This document shows positions 24,872 through 33,766 of a DNA stretch of 64,000 nucleotides, piece after piece. Source of the DNA: Anaeromassilibacillus senegalensis (lineage in GTDB: Bacteria; Bacillota; Clostridia; Oscillospirales; Acutalibacteraceae). The stretch spans positions 620,001-684,000 of the forward strand of contig NZ_LN868536.1 of NCBI RefSeq assembly GCF_001261775.1. The letters run 5' to 3'. A program made the position numbers and the translations under genes. The notes under the pieces were generated by a model. It saw only the letters and a program-made list of their open reading frames with translations, searched no databases and was not told the DNA's origin. Each line of letters begins with the position of its first letter. Positions within the stretch are counted from its first letter, which is position 1.

Positions 24872-26035
24872 ATGGAGCAGACGACGACGGAGCGGCTGTA
24901 TTACGCCGATCCGTATCAAAAGGAGTTTACAGCAAAGGTAACGGGATGTACTCCGTGCAAACAGGGGTATGCCGTCACGCTGGACCGCACCATTTTTTAT
25001 CCAGAGGGCGGCGGGCAGCCTGCCGACACCGGTGTGCTGGGCTGTGTTAAGGTGTTGGATGTGCAGGAAATAAACGGGAACATTCTACATATGGCGGACG
25101 GACCTTTGGAGATTGGCGTGGAGGTGCAAGGGAAAATTAATTGGGCGCACCGCTTTTTGCTGATGCAGCAGCACACCGGTGAGCATATCCTCTCCGGCAT
25201 CACCAACCGTCTTTACCAACTGGACAATGTAGGATTCCATATGGGGGCAAAGGCGGTCACAGTCGATTTTAACGGCGAGCTTTCCACAGAGCAATTGCAG
25301 AACATTGAAAAGCTGGCAAACGAGGCGGTTTACGCCGATCTTCCAGTTTTAGCGGCGTGCCCGACGAGGGAAGAATTAAAAAATATTTCCTATCGCAGCA
25401 AGAAAGAGCTGGACGGTGAGGTGCGGATTGTAACGGTTCCGGGCTACGACAGCTGCGCATGCTGCGGGCTGCATACCGCCAGGACGGGGGAAGTCGGCGT
25501 TATCAAGGTGGTTGCCTCCCAGCGCTACAAGGGCGGTATGCGTATTACGCTTCAATTGGGGAGCCGTGCATTGGAGGACTACGACGAAAAGACAAAGCAG
25601 GTGGCGGCCCTTTCCAATTTGCTTTCTGCAAAACCGGAAGAGGTGGTTTTGGCGGTGGAGCGGTTGCTCATGGACCGCGACGCTTTAAAACAACAGGTGG
25701 GACAAATGCGCGCGCAAATTTTTGCGCAAAAGGCGGCTTCCCTGCCGGAGGGGCAGGAAAAAGCCTGTGTTTTTGAAGAAGGGCTTTCGCCGGCCGACCT
25801 GCGCACATTTTGTTTGATGCTTTGTGCGCGTGTGCCACTGGCTGCCGTTTTTTCCGGAGATGAGCGGCAGGGGTGGAAGTATGCCATTGCCGGTAAAGAG
25901 GATGTGCGGCCGATGGGCAAGGCGTTAAACCAAACATTTTCCGGAAGGGGCGGCGGTACGCCGGAGCTGGTGCAGGGATCTTTGCAGGGAGACCGGGAGG
26001 CTCTTGAACAGTGGATGCAATCATACGGAAAATAA
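24872..26035 (+). CDS. Alanyl-tRNA editing protein (AlaX-type, with DHHA1 domain)
   Basis: A 387-aa stand-alone editing enzyme that hydrolyses mis-charged Ser- or Gly-tRNA(Ala). The N-terminal barrel has the IFYPEGGGQPADTG motif. The editing core carries the zinc motif HTGEH (about residues 104-108) and the matching CxxxH in SCACCGLH (about 202-209). A C-terminal DHHA1-like region (about 235-387, including SGRGGGTPELVQGSL) corresponds to the C-Ala domain, so this is the long AlaX form. ATG at 24872 has GGAGG 8 nt upstream; ATGs at 24848 and 24866 are less well placed. Followed immediately by a terminator. Confidence 0.92.
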   Translation: MEQTTTERLYYADPYQKEFTAKVTGCTPCKQGYAVTLDRTIFYPEGGGQPADTGVLGCVKVLDVQEINGNILHMADGPLEIGVEVQGKINWAHRFLLMQQHTGEHILSGITNRLYQLDNVGFHMGAKAVTVDFNGELSTEQLQNIEKLANEAVYADLPVLAACPTREELKNISYRSKKELDGEVRIVTVPGYDSCACCGLHTARTGEVGVIKVVASQRYKGGMRITLQLGSRALEDYDEKTKQVAALSNLLSAKPEEVVLAVERLLMDRDALKQQVGQMRAQIFAQKAASLPEGQEKACVFEEGLSPADLRTFCLMLCARVPLAAVFSGDERQGWKYAIAGKEDVRPMGKALNQTFSGRGGGTPELVQGSLQGDREALEQWMQSYGK

Positions 26036-26066
26036 AAAGGAGCGGCCAGCGAGCCGCTCCTTTTAC
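26035..26066. terminator. Bidirectional intrinsic terminator
   Basis: A 12-bp stem AAAAGGAGCGGC (26035-26046) with GCCGCTCCTTTT (26053-26064), with a T-rich end in both directions, between the convergent alaX and lipoprotein genes. Confidence 0.88.
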
Positions 26067-26079
26067 TTGCAATGCAAAT

Positions 26080-26829
26080 TTATTGAGAAACTTTTTCAAC
26101 TTTAGAAACAACAACGCCGGACGTATCCGTCCCCTCGATGGAGCCGCTGTAATAAACGCGCAGCCGGTCGCCGATGATCAAACCGTCCGGGGCGTTGACT
26201 TCTGCCCCTTCTTTGTCAAAGAGCAATTCTTTTCCGTCGTCTGTTTTAATGGTGATGGTATTGATGGTTCCGTCCTCCAAAATGCCCTCCATATAGGAAC
26301 TCTCCGTTTTGGAAGAAGAGGGGGAAGCCGTCACGGTAAAGCCGTTTGTTACCTCGTCCGCAGAAATGGCCATGGACTGATACAGCTCCAGTTCCTCGTC
26401 CGGAACCGTTGGATTTTCCGGCAGTACGGCCAGGTAAACAATATCGCCCTGTTCCTGCAGCAGGGTGGGCAAAGCCGCACCAACGGAAATCTGGTCGTCC
26501 CACCAGGCTTTGGGAGCCGCCCATAACGAGAGTAGCGGAAGGTCGGCGTTTCCTTTAAAGAGGAAATCAACCTTGTCGTATTCCACTTCCTGCCCGTCCA
26601 TGACGGCGTCCTTGGTTACTTTGACCGTATAATTTTCCTTGCTCCAGCGGGCAGGAATGGTGAAAGAAAAGTCTATCCCGTCAAACGTAAGCGTCTGTGG
26701 CACGCTGCTGACTGTAGAAGACGGTGTTTCGCTGGAAGAAGAGGAAGATTCCTCAGACGTATTGGTGCAGGCACAGGCTGCAACAGCCAACACAGCTGCC
26801 ATGAATAATGCCATCGCTTTTTTCATCAT
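26080..26829 (-). CDS. Putative lipoprotein of unknown function
   Basis: A 249-aa exported protein. The hydrophobic signal ends in a lipobox-like AVAAC (Cys about residue 19), followed by a Ser/Thr-rich low-complexity linker (about 22-45) and then a mixed alpha/beta domain. The C-terminal part (DGLIIGDRLRVYYSGSIEGTDTSGVVVSKVEKV) resembles the OB-like end of DUF3221-type proteins, and the middle reads like a small surface-lipoprotein domain (FDGIDFSFTIPARW). The gene has GGAGG 8 nt before a double ATG. It lies 113 nt downstream of the aldolase-like gene on the same strand. Function unknown. Confidence 0.78.
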   Translation of the reverse strand: MMKKAMALFMAAVLAVAACACTNTSEESSSSSSETPSSTVSSVPQTLTFDGIDFSFTIPARWSKENYTVKVTKDAVMDGQEVEYDKVDFLFKGNADLPLLSLWAAPKAWWDDQISVGAALPTLLQEQGDIVYLAVLPENPTVPDEELELYQSMAISADEVTNGFTVTASPSSSKTESSYMEGILEDGTINTITIKTDDGKELLFDKEGAEVNAPDGLIIGDRLRVYYSGSIEGTDTSGVVVSKVEKVSQ

Positions 26830-26942
26830 ATTGTATTCCTCCTTATTAGGACGATCGCTTAAGTCGCATCTATTTTAACGCTTTTCGTCCAAAAAAGAAA
26901 GAAACATTTTGTGAATTATTGTTACAGACTTGTTGCCAATTT

Positions 26943-27974
26943 TCATAAAGCCTGTACATGAAGGTGCAGGTCGCGCACAAATTCCCGTGCGGCTTCCTCC
27001 GGCGTGGCCCAGGAGGTGACCAGGCGGATCGCGGTATGGTCCGCGTCGACGGCTTCCCGAACCTCAAAGGCGTAGTCCCGTGCAAGGGACTCAATCAACG
27101 CATTCGGGAGAATGGGGAAGAGCTGATTGGTGGGGGAATCCGCCAGGAACGGCAGGCCCTCTGCCCGGAATCCATCCTTGAGGAGTTCCGCCGTTTGGTT
27201 GGCATGCTCCGCAAGCGTATAATAGAGGCCGTCCGTAAACAGCGCTTCAAACTGCGCGCCGAGCGCGAGCCCTTTTGCCAGCATGCCGCCGCGCTGTTTT
27301 AAAATGTAACGGAAATCCGGTTTCAATGCATCATTGCAAATGACCAGTGCTTCTCCAAACAGCGCACCGTTTTTGGTTCCGCCGATGTAAAAGGCATCCG
27401 TCAGCGTGGCGATGTCCGTCAGTGTTAAGTCGCTGGCGCAAAGCGCGCAGCCCAGACGTGCACCATCCAAAAAGAGATACAGGTCATGTTCTTTACAGCA
27501 GACGCTTAACGCCTGCAGCTCTGCTTTGGAATAGACCGTGCCAAGTTCCGTCGAATCGGAGAGATACACCAGTTTGGGCTTGACCATATGCTCGTCCGGA
27601 TGTGCGGCCAATACGCCTGTAATGGCTTCCGGTGTCAGTTTTCCCTCTTTTCCCAGAGCGGTGCACACCTTATGGCCCGTCGCCTCAATGGAGCCGCTCT
27701 CATGCCCGGCGATGTGTCCGGTCTCTGCCGCAATTGCCGCCTCATGCGGACGCAGAAAAGCGGTCATGGCGGTAAGATTCGCCTGTGTGCCGCCCTCCAG
27801 AAAGTGTACGTCAATATCCATCCTGCCTGTTTCCCGCCGGATGCGGTCAGCGGCATTTTTGCAGTGGACATCGTTTCCATATCCCTCGTTTTGTTTGGAG
27901 CCTGCCAGCTGTAAGGCTTCCAGAAGCTTTGGATGCGCGCCCTCGCTGTAGTCATTTTTAAAGCTGTACTTCAA
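26943..27974 (-). CDS. Threonine aldolase / beta-eliminating lyase family protein
   Basis: A 343-aa fold-type I PLP enzyme of the low-specificity L-threonine aldolase group. Visible landmarks are FKNDYSEGAHPKLLEAL at the N-terminus, NEGYGNDVHC, the cofactor-stacking ETGHIAGHESGSIEA region, FLDGARLG (the Asp pairing with the PLP ring nitrogen) and IGGTKNGALFGE with the Schiff-base lysine. It should cleave threonine or allo-threonine to glycine and acetaldehyde, or an analogous beta-hydroxy amino acid. The start codon is TTG at 27974; no ATG gives the standard N-terminus. An AAGGA lies a little further upstream than usual. Confidence 0.9.
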   Translation of the reverse strand: MKYSFKNDYSEGAHPKLLEALQLAGSKQNEGYGNDVHCKNAADRIRRETGRMDIDVHFLEGGTQANLTAMTAFLRPHEAAIAAETGHIAGHESGSIEATGHKVCTALGKEGKLTPEAITGVLAAHPDEHMVKPKLVYLSDSTELGTVYSKAELQALSVCCKEHDLYLFLDGARLGCALCASDLTLTDIATLTDAFYIGGTKNGALFGEALVICNDALKPDFRYILKQRGGMLAKGLALGAQFEALFTDGLYYTLAEHANQTAELLKDGFRAEGLPFLADSPTNQLFPILPNALIESLARDYAFEVREAVDADHTAIRLVTSWATPEEAAREFVRDLHLHVQAL

Positions 27975-28123
27975 TCCGATTCCCGTCCTTTTCCAAAAGA
28001 TTTATTAAAACCAGTATAGCACATTTTGTCGGAGAAAAGAAGGCGTCCGGCGTCTTTCCATTTGCAATGGTTTGCTATATAATAGTTAAGATATGAAAAT
28101 AGTTTAGGCGGTGAGAAAGACAG

Positions 28124-28558
28124 ATGCAGATTTTAGTGGATGCAGATGCCTGTCCGGTGAAGGAGATCATTGTGCGGCAGGCAAAAAAGAGAAGCCTGCC
28201 GGTTGTGATGCTGCTGGATACCAGCCATGTATGGAACGACGGGTACAGCACGGTGATCACAGTGGATAAAGGGCGGGACAGCGCGGATATCCGCCTGGCA
28301 AACCTGTTGCAGCCGGGAGACCTTGTGGTAACACAGGACTACGGCGTTGCCGCAATGGCACTGGGCAAAGGCGCGCGGGCGATGAATCAAAATGGAATGC
28401 ATTATGACAGCGGAAATATGGACCAATTGCTTTTTGAACGCCATTTGGGGCAGAAAGTCCGCCGTGCGGGTGGAAGAACCACCGGTGCGAAAAAGCGAAC
28501 CAGGCAGGATGACGAGGCGTTTGAGGCAGCGCTGGTGCAGCTTTTGGATGATAGATAG
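28124..28558 (+). CDS. YaiI/YqxD family protein (DUF188)
   Basis: A 144-aa protein of the DUF188 family, which has a PIN-like nuclease fold. The N-terminus MQILVDADACPVK and the later blocks DSADIRLANLLQPGDLVVTQDYGVAAMAL and GGRTTGAKKRT are diagnostic. Clustered aspartates (D6, D8) suit metal binding, but no activity has been established for the family. GGTGAG precedes the ATG by about 9 nt, and a TATAAT at 28078-28083 with a weak TTTCCA -35 may be its promoter. Followed after about 90 nt by the MATE transporter gene. Confidence 0.9.
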   Translation: MQILVDADACPVKEIIVRQAKKRSLPVVMLLDTSHVWNDGYSTVITVDKGRDSADIRLANLLQPGDLVVTQDYGVAAMALGKGARAMNQNGMHYDSGNMDQLLFERHLGQKVRRAGGRTTGAKKRTRQDDEAFEAALVQLLDDR

Positions 28559-28651
28559 TTGCATTTCTCCAAAAAGGATTTTTGTTACGCTCAAGAGTGG
28601 AACATTTAAAGATCGTTTGATGCAATTGAAGAAATAAAGGAGATGCTTTTC

Positions 28652-30046
28652 TTGGCACAAAAAACAGCAAACAACCTGGGTGAGGACCGGATTGGCAGCT
28701 TACTATTTAAACTGGCGCTTCCTGCCATCACGGCGCAGATCATCAATGCGCTGTACAATATTGTAGACCGCATCTATATTGGGCATATCCCGGAGATTGG
28801 TGCAAAGGCCCTGACGGGCGTGGGCGTCACATTCCCGATCATCATGCTGATCGCGGCATTCAGCTCTCTGATCGGCATGGGCGGCGGGCCGCGCGCCTCC
28901 ATTAAAATGGGAGAGGGGGACAACGACGGAGCGGAAAAAATCATGAGCAACTGCTTTGTCAGCCTGATCGGTATTTCCATTGTTCTGACAGCTGTCTTTC
29001 TGCTGTTTCAAAGGCCGCTTCTGCTGATGTTCGGCGCAAGCGGCGACACGCTGCCCTATGCGATGGATTATATGACGATCTATGTCAGCGGGACCATTTT
29101 TGTACAGATGGCCTTGGGGCTGAATAGCTTTATTACTACGCAGGGCTTTGCCAAAACCAGTATGATGACGGTCGTAATCGGCGCGGTATTAAATATTGTC
29201 CTTGACCCAATCTTCATTTTTGTGTTTGGGATGGGCGTGCAGGGCGCGGCGTTTGCGACAATTCTCTCGCAGGCGGTTTCTTCCATTTGGGTGCTGCGCT
29301 TTCTGTTCGGCAAGCGAACGATCTTGCGCATTCGCAAAAAGTATTTGAAGCTGGAAGCAAAGGTTATTTTGCCGGTATTGGCGTTGGGACTGTCTCCGTT
29401 TATCATGCAGGGAACAGAGAGTGCGGTCAACATCGTGTTAAATTCTTCCTTGCAGCGCTATGGCGGAGACTTAGCGGTGGGCGCTATGACCATTTGCAGC
29501 AGCGTCATGCAGGTGGCTTTCATGCCGCTGATGGGGCTTGCGCAGGGTGCGCAGCCGATCGCCAGTTTTAATTTTGGCGCAAAGAAAAACGACCGCGTAA
29601 AAAAGGTATTCCATTTGCTTTTTAATTGCTGTCTGTTTTTTTCCACCGCCTTCTGGATCGCATTGATGCTGTTTCCGCATGTGTTTGTGCGGCTGTTCAC
29701 GCCGGAATCGGAGCTGGCGGAATTTACGTCCTGGGCACTGCGTATTTACATGGCGGCAGGATTTATGCTGGGGATTCAATCTTCCTGCCAGCAGACGTTT
29801 GTATCCATTGGGCAGGCGAAGACATCGCTGTTTCTCGCGCTGCTGCGCAAGGTCATTTTGCTGATTCCACTGATCCTGATTCTGCCGCAATTCTTTGCCA
29901 ATCCGGTTCTGGGCGTTTTTATCGCGGAGCCGATCGCTGATTTTCTGGCGGCATCTGCAACGGGCGTGGTGTTCCTGTGTGAATTCCGAAGGATTCTGGC
30001 TAAAAACCAGCCGCTGCAAACACTGCAGAACCAAATGGAACCCTAG
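28652..30046 (+). CDS. MATE family efflux transporter
   Basis: A 464-aa, 12-helix multidrug/toxin exporter of the MATE family, driven by Na+ or H+. The N-terminal half has ALPAITAQIINALYNIVDRIYIG, the usual start of the first pore helix, and the second half repeats the pattern from LALGLSPFIMQGTESAVNIVLNSSL onward; the QGAQPIASFNFGAKK segment is strongly conserved. An ATG at 28643 directly touches the GGAG ribosome binding site, so the TTG at 28652, 9 nt downstream of it, is the likely start. The substrate cannot be predicted. A long hairpin follows at 30139-30186. Confidence 0.92.
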   Translation: MAQKTANNLGEDRIGSLLFKLALPAITAQIINALYNIVDRIYIGHIPEIGAKALTGVGVTFPIIMLIAAFSSLIGMGGGPRASIKMGEGDNDGAEKIMSNCFVSLIGISIVLTAVFLLFQRPLLLMFGASGDTLPYAMDYMTIYVSGTIFVQMALGLNSFITTQGFAKTSMMTVVIGAVLNIVLDPIFIFVFGMGVQGAAFATILSQAVSSIWVLRFLFGKRTILRIRKKYLKLEAKVILPVLALGLSPFIMQGTESAVNIVLNSSLQRYGGDLAVGAMTICSSVMQVAFMPLMGLAQGAQPIASFNFGAKKNDRVKKVFHLLFNCCLFFSTAFWIALMLFPHVFVRLFTPESELAEFTSWALRIYMAAGFMLGIQSSCQQTFVSIGQAKTSLFLALLRKVILLIPLILILPQFFANPVLGVFIAEPIADFLAASATGVVFLCEFRRILAKNQPLQTLQNQMEP

Positions 30047-30138
30047 CTGTGGCTTGTGTTACAACGCTTATTTTAATAAAGATTGAAAGGGTAAAATTGG
30101 GCCTGTTGCAGAACGGCCCATTGGAAAAAAGCTGTATC

Positions 30139-30190
30139 AAACCGCCGTTGAATCTGGTCGTAAAAGGCCATTTTCAACGGCGGTTTCTTT
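30139..30190 (+). terminator. Terminator-like hairpin after the MATE gene
   Basis: AAACCGCCGTTGAA (30139-30152) pairs perfectly with 30173-30186; the loop is 20 nt and a short T-rich stretch follows. Confidence 0.7.
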
Positions 30191-30369
30191 TGTTACCATC
30201 GGTTCCTTTGTGCAAGTTGCCATCGCAAATTCATTTTGCAACGCGCCCTATTCAATTTGTTGCGTGTTTTGCCAGTTTGGAGACAGCACAGCTCTTTTAC
30301 GGAAATGGTAAATTGTGTAATAAAATATTTAACTTTCATTGATTTTTTGTAAAATTGCGCTTAAAAAGC

Positions 30370-30397
30370 TTGACAGGACCAAAAAGCATGGTATAAT
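30370..30397 (+). promoter_or_regulatory. Sigma-A promoter
   Basis: TTGACA (30370-30375), 16-nt spacer, TATAAT (30392-30397), about 50 nt before the oxidoreductase start. Confidence 0.85.
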
Positions 30398-30448
30398 ACG
30401 ATTGTTTTGCCTGAAACCTACGACGATAAGAAATGAGGATTATCAGTT

Positions 30449-31870
30449 ATGTATGATTATGACCTGATTGTCATTGGAGCGGGTCCGGCCGGTATCTTTA
30501 CCGCGTTGGAAATGAATAAACTGGCGCCGGAAAAGAAAGTCCTGGTGGTGGATTCCGGCAGCAGCATCGATCACCGCGCCTGTCCGGCGCGCACAAGCGG
30601 GCAGTGCGCCCACTGTAAAACGTGCAGCATTATGAACGGTTGGGCCGGCGCCGGCGCATTCTCGGACGGCAAGCTTTCCCTCTGTGAGGAGGTTGGCGGG
30701 AACGTAACGGATTACCTGCCGGTAGACGAAGTGCGCGCATTGATCCAGTACGCGGATGAAATTTATCTGCAATTCGGAGCGCCAAAAAAAATCTATGGAA
30801 AAAGCAATAAATTTGCCGAGCAGGTTTCCTATCAGGCGCATAAAGAAAATATCAAACTGATTCCCTGTCCGGTCCGCCATATGGGGACGGAGTATTCGTT
30901 TGAGGTTCTGCGCGCCATGTACGATTATCTTTCTGCCTGCCCCAACTTCACCTTTATGGAGCATACCACGGCGGATACCATCCTGGTGGAGGATGGTAAG
31001 GCACAGGGAGCATGGCTGGTCAATCGAAAGGGGGAACGCACGCTGGTGCGCGCCCCGTATGTGATTGCGGCGCCGGGCCGCGGCGGCGCGGAGTGGCTGC
31101 ATGGAATCGCGCAGCAGAATGGACTGTCCACCACGAACAACGCGGTGGATATCGGCGTCCGCGTGGAGGTTCCCAATGCGGTGATGGATCATCTGACAAA
31201 AAATCTCTATGAGGCGAAGCTGGTCTATTACTCTGATACCTTTGAGAACAAGGTGCGCACCTTCTGTATGAATCCGGGCGGTATCGTCAGCGAGGAACAC
31301 TACGACACGCCGGAGGGCGGCATTGCGGTGGTTAACGGACACTCCTACGCGGATGAGGACAAGCGCACGGAGAACACCAACTTTGCTATGCTGGTATCCA
31401 CAACCTTTACGGAGCCGTTCAACCAGCCGATCGAATACGGCCGCTATATCGCGCAGCTTGGCAACATGCTGACGGGCGGCGGTATCATGGTGCAGCGCCT
31501 GGGCGACCTGCTTTTGGGCCGCCGTACCGATCTGGGCCGCCTGAAAAAATCCACCACGGTGCCGACACTGAAAAACGCGGTGCCGGGCGATCTCTCCTTT
31601 GTGCTGCCGCACCGCCATCTGACCAGTATTGTCGAGTCCCTGCGGGCGTTCGACAAGCTTGCGCCCGGGCTGTATTCTAAAAATACGCTGCTCTATGGCG
31701 TGGAGGTAAAGTTCTACTCCTCCAAAGTTGCGGTTAAAAATAATTTTGAGACGGAGATTGACCAGTTGTACGCCATTGGGGACGGCGCGGGCATCACGCG
31801 CGGCCTGATGCAGGCTTCTGTGACCGGCGTTGTAGTGGCACGGGATATCGCCGCGAAAATGAACAAATAA
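30449..31870 (+). CDS. FAD-dependent oxidoreductase (COG2509-like)
   Basis: A 473-aa flavoprotein. The dinucleotide-binding motif VIGAGPAGIFTALE lies at residues about 7-20. A Cys-rich stretch (ACPARTSGQCAHCKTCSIMNGWAGAGAFSDGKL) follows the first strand, and the ATG-like GDGAGITRGLMQASVTGVVVARDI block near the C-terminus binds FAD. This combination is typical of the uncharacterised COG2509 dehydrogenases of anaerobes. The CxxC-like cysteines suggest redox or metal function. Physiological substrate unknown. It has its own near-consensus promoter and is followed by a large inverted repeat. Confidence 0.88.
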   Translation: MYDYDLIVIGAGPAGIFTALEMNKLAPEKKVLVVDSGSSIDHRACPARTSGQCAHCKTCSIMNGWAGAGAFSDGKLSLCEEVGGNVTDYLPVDEVRALIQYADEIYLQFGAPKKIYGKSNKFAEQVSYQAHKENIKLIPCPVRHMGTEYSFEVLRAMYDYLSACPNFTFMEHTTADTILVEDGKAQGAWLVNRKGERTLVRAPYVIAAPGRGGAEWLHGIAQQNGLSTTNNAVDIGVRVEVPNAVMDHLTKNLYEAKLVYYSDTFENKVRTFCMNPGGIVSEEHYDTPEGGIAVVNGHSYADEDKRTENTNFAMLVSTTFTEPFNQPIEYGRYIAQLGNMLTGGGIMVQRLGDLLLGRRTDLGRLKKSTTVPTLKNAVPGDLSFVLPHRHLTSIVESLRAFDKLAPGLYSKNTLLYGVEVKFYSSKVAVKNNFETEIDQLYAIGDGAGITRGLMQASVTGVVVARDIAAKMNK

Positions 31871-31878
31871 GAAGCATG

Positions 31879-31943
31879 AAATCCCCTTTCCCGCAATATA
31901 ATAGGAAGTGGAAACGCTGCCTGTTGATAGGGAAAGGGGATTT
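31879..31943 (+). promoter_or_regulatory. 14-bp inverted repeat covering the ribosome binding site of the next gene
   Basis: AAATCCCCTTTCCC (31879-31892) is exactly complementary to GGGAAAGGGGATTT (31930-31943). The right arm contains the AAAGGGG ribosome binding site of the ATPase gene (ATG at 31946) and is followed by a short T-run. It can act as a read-through terminator, as a translational mask, or both. A TATAAT at 31897-31902 lies in the loop; a transcript starting there would lack the left arm. Confidence 0.65.
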
Positions 31944-31945
31944 TT

Positions 31946-32962
31946 ATGCGAAATCAAGTGTTGCATTATTTTGTGGATACAAACAGTTCACGCGGAGCGG
32001 TGAACTTTTACGACTCCAATTTTCAGCCGCTGCAGCATACGGTACAGCTGCATGCGTATCCTCCGGCACTGCTGGCAAATCTGTTGAGCGGGATCTGCAG
32101 CCGGGCGGAGGAAGAAAAGCTGGATGTAGAGTGCATCCACAACTGCTTGGACAACTCTTTGGAGGGCATTGTTGTGCCGGAACTTTCTGCCGGCGTCATC
32201 AACATTCCGTCTTACCGGGAATACAATGCCCTGAACCTGTTGGAGGATCACAATATCAAGCAGGTTTTGGAGGCACTGGAACAATCCCACCAATTTTTCC
32301 GCGCGGCATTGAAGGTACATGACGCGTGGGAAAAGGTGTATATTGATCAGATGGACTTTGCAGCAGCCAACCAGTTGACCGAGAAAACCATTGACCGCCT
32401 GATTGGGGATCAGCGATTGGAAAAGCAGGGCACAGAGGTCCATCGCTTTTTCGGTGCGGCAACGATCAACGGCGCCTTTGACCACATTGCCAACATCACC
32501 CAATGTTTGGGCAAACGGTATTTCATCAAGGGCCGCCCAGGTACCGGCAAGTCAACTTTCCTGAAAAAGATCGCGCAAAAAGCGGTGGAAGCGGGCTTCC
32601 GCGTAGAAATCTACCACTGTGCGTTCGATCCGCAGAGCCTGGATATGATCGTGTTGAGAGAACTGGATTTCTGCCTGTTTGACAGCACATCCCCGCATGA
32701 ATATTTCCCGTCTCTTCCCACGGACGAAGTAATCGATATCTATGAGGCGGCGGTAACGCCCGGCACAGATGAAGCAAATGCGGCGGCTCTGGTGGATTTT
32801 GCAAAAGGCTATAAGGCGGAGGTGGCAAAGGCCACGGAGAAGCTCCGGCTGGCAAAAGAATTATACGACCGGTTCCAGCAGACGCATTTGTCGCGTATCA
32901 GCGAGGAGGCGCTCAGAGACGTTTCCGCACGAATTGAAAACGAGATATTTCAAAAATCATAA
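31946..32962 (+). CDS. P-loop ATPase, PRK06851-like
   Basis: A 338-aa protein resembling the uncharacterised PRK06851 ATPases of Firmicutes. A Walker A motif GRPGTGKST lies at about residues 196-204, in the second of two similar halves (HRFFGAATINGAFDHIANITQCLGKRYFIKGRPGTGKST); the first half has the related HYFVDTNSSRGAVNFYDSNF but lacks the P-loop. Helical C-terminus from about residue 275. The role is unknown; family members are often found in spore-formers. Its ribosome binding site is embedded in a perfect inverted repeat. Followed by a terminator. Confidence 0.75.
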   Translation: MRNQVLHYFVDTNSSRGAVNFYDSNFQPLQHTVQLHAYPPALLANLLSGICSRAEEEKLDVECIHNCLDNSLEGIVVPELSAGVINIPSYREYNALNLLEDHNIKQVLEALEQSHQFFRAALKVHDAWEKVYIDQMDFAAANQLTEKTIDRLIGDQRLEKQGTEVHRFFGAATINGAFDHIANITQCLGKRYFIKGRPGTGKSTFLKKIAQKAVEAGFRVEIYHCAFDPQSLDMIVLRELDFCLFDSTSPHEYFPSLPTDEVIDIYEAAVTPGTDEANAAALVDFAKGYKAEVAKATEKLRLAKELYDRFQQTHLSRISEEALRDVSARIENEIFQKS

Positions 32963-32964
32963 AC

Positions 32965-32997
32965 AAAGGGCAGGCACTTCTTGGGTGCCTGCCCTTT
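32965..32997. terminator. Intrinsic terminator between convergent genes
   Basis: AAAGGGCAGGCAC (32965-32977) and its complement (32985-32997) form a 13-bp stem with a 7-nt loop. Confidence 0.8.
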
Positions 32998-33031
32998 ATG
33001 CAAGAAAGAGGGAGTCTCTCGTATTTGAGGG

Positions 33032-33766
33032 TTATCCACATGCCAATGTTTTGGATGCGGCGTGGATGTGTACGACATTGTTTTCTTCTTGCTCCGCAAT
33101 AAAGTCCTCAATGGCCTTTGCGATGATCGCATGCCCTTTTTCGTTGGGATGAATTCCGTCGTCGCAGATGCAGGATTGATAGTTTACCATTTCCAAAAAA
33201 CGGGTGGTAATGTCAATCAGCGGTACATTTTCCGTCTGCGCGATGCGGCAAACCGCCATATTGTACATCTCGTGCCAGCGGTAGATGTGTTCCTTGTCTC
33301 CCAGAAACTGTAAAATACGGCCAGCGTCCAGTCCCTGGGAAATCCAGTCGAAGTACCGCTGTGCGTCGATGGGAGGAAGGGAAAGGAGTACCGGATGCCC
33401 GCCGTTTGTGCGGATGGTGCGGATCATTTCCGTGTAAGAGCGTTCGAATTCTTCAAGCGGCGTTTTGCAGAGGTGCGGCACGGCAGGATCCTTTGCGACC
33501 TCCGCCCAGTCAAAATCGCAGTCATTGCCGCCAAACTCCAGCACAATGTAGTCGTATTTGGAAACGCTGCTTAGATGTTTTTTTAAAAGCTCCAACCCCT
33601 TGGAAACGGTGCAGCCGAATTTGGAATAGTTGGTTACCGCGATTTCAAACCCGCTTTGCAGCCGGTTGACAAAGCTGTCCTTCAAGAGCGTGTATTTATT
33701 TTTGATGTTGTCGAGGATGACACCTTTTGCCACGGAATCCCCATAAATGCAGGCTGTATCTGCCAT
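33032..33766 (-). CDS. SGNH/GDSL hydrolase family protein
   Basis: A 244-aa cytoplasmic-looking esterase (no signal peptide). Block I is YGDSVAKG with the catalytic Ser (about residue 10), block III is LEFGGNDCDF with the oxyanion Asn, and block V is DGIHPNEKGH with the catalytic Asp-x-x-His. The substrate could be an acylated sugar, lipid or small ester. ATG at 33766 has GGAGGTG 6 nt upstream; the longer frame to 33775 begins inside that site. It stands alone, convergent with the ATPase gene. Confidence 0.88.
   Translation of the reverse strand: MADTACIYGDSVAKGVILDNIKNKYTLLKDSFVNRLQSGFEIAVTNYSKFGCTVSKGLELLKKHLSSVSKYDYIVLEFGGNDCDFDWAEVAKDPAVPHLCKTPLEEFERSYTEMIRTIRTNGGHPVLLSLPPIDAQRYFDWISQGLDAGRILQFLGDKEHIYRWHEMYNMAVCRIAQTENVPLIDITTRFLEMVNYQSCICDDGIHPNEKGHAIIAKAIEDFIAEQEENNVVHIHAASKTLACG

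Larger units (their letters stand above)
30047..30448. other. Intergenic region, 402 nt
   Basis: Contains a terminator-like hairpin (30139-30190) for the MATE gene and a near-consensus promoter (30370-30397) for the FAD oxidoreductase. The rest is AT-rich and I see no gene in it. Confidence 0.6.

Noticed and set aside
28062-28083. TTGCAA and TATAAT before the DUF188 gene as a promoter
   Set aside because: The two boxes are only 10 nt apart; a weaker TTTCCA at 17 nt remains possible.
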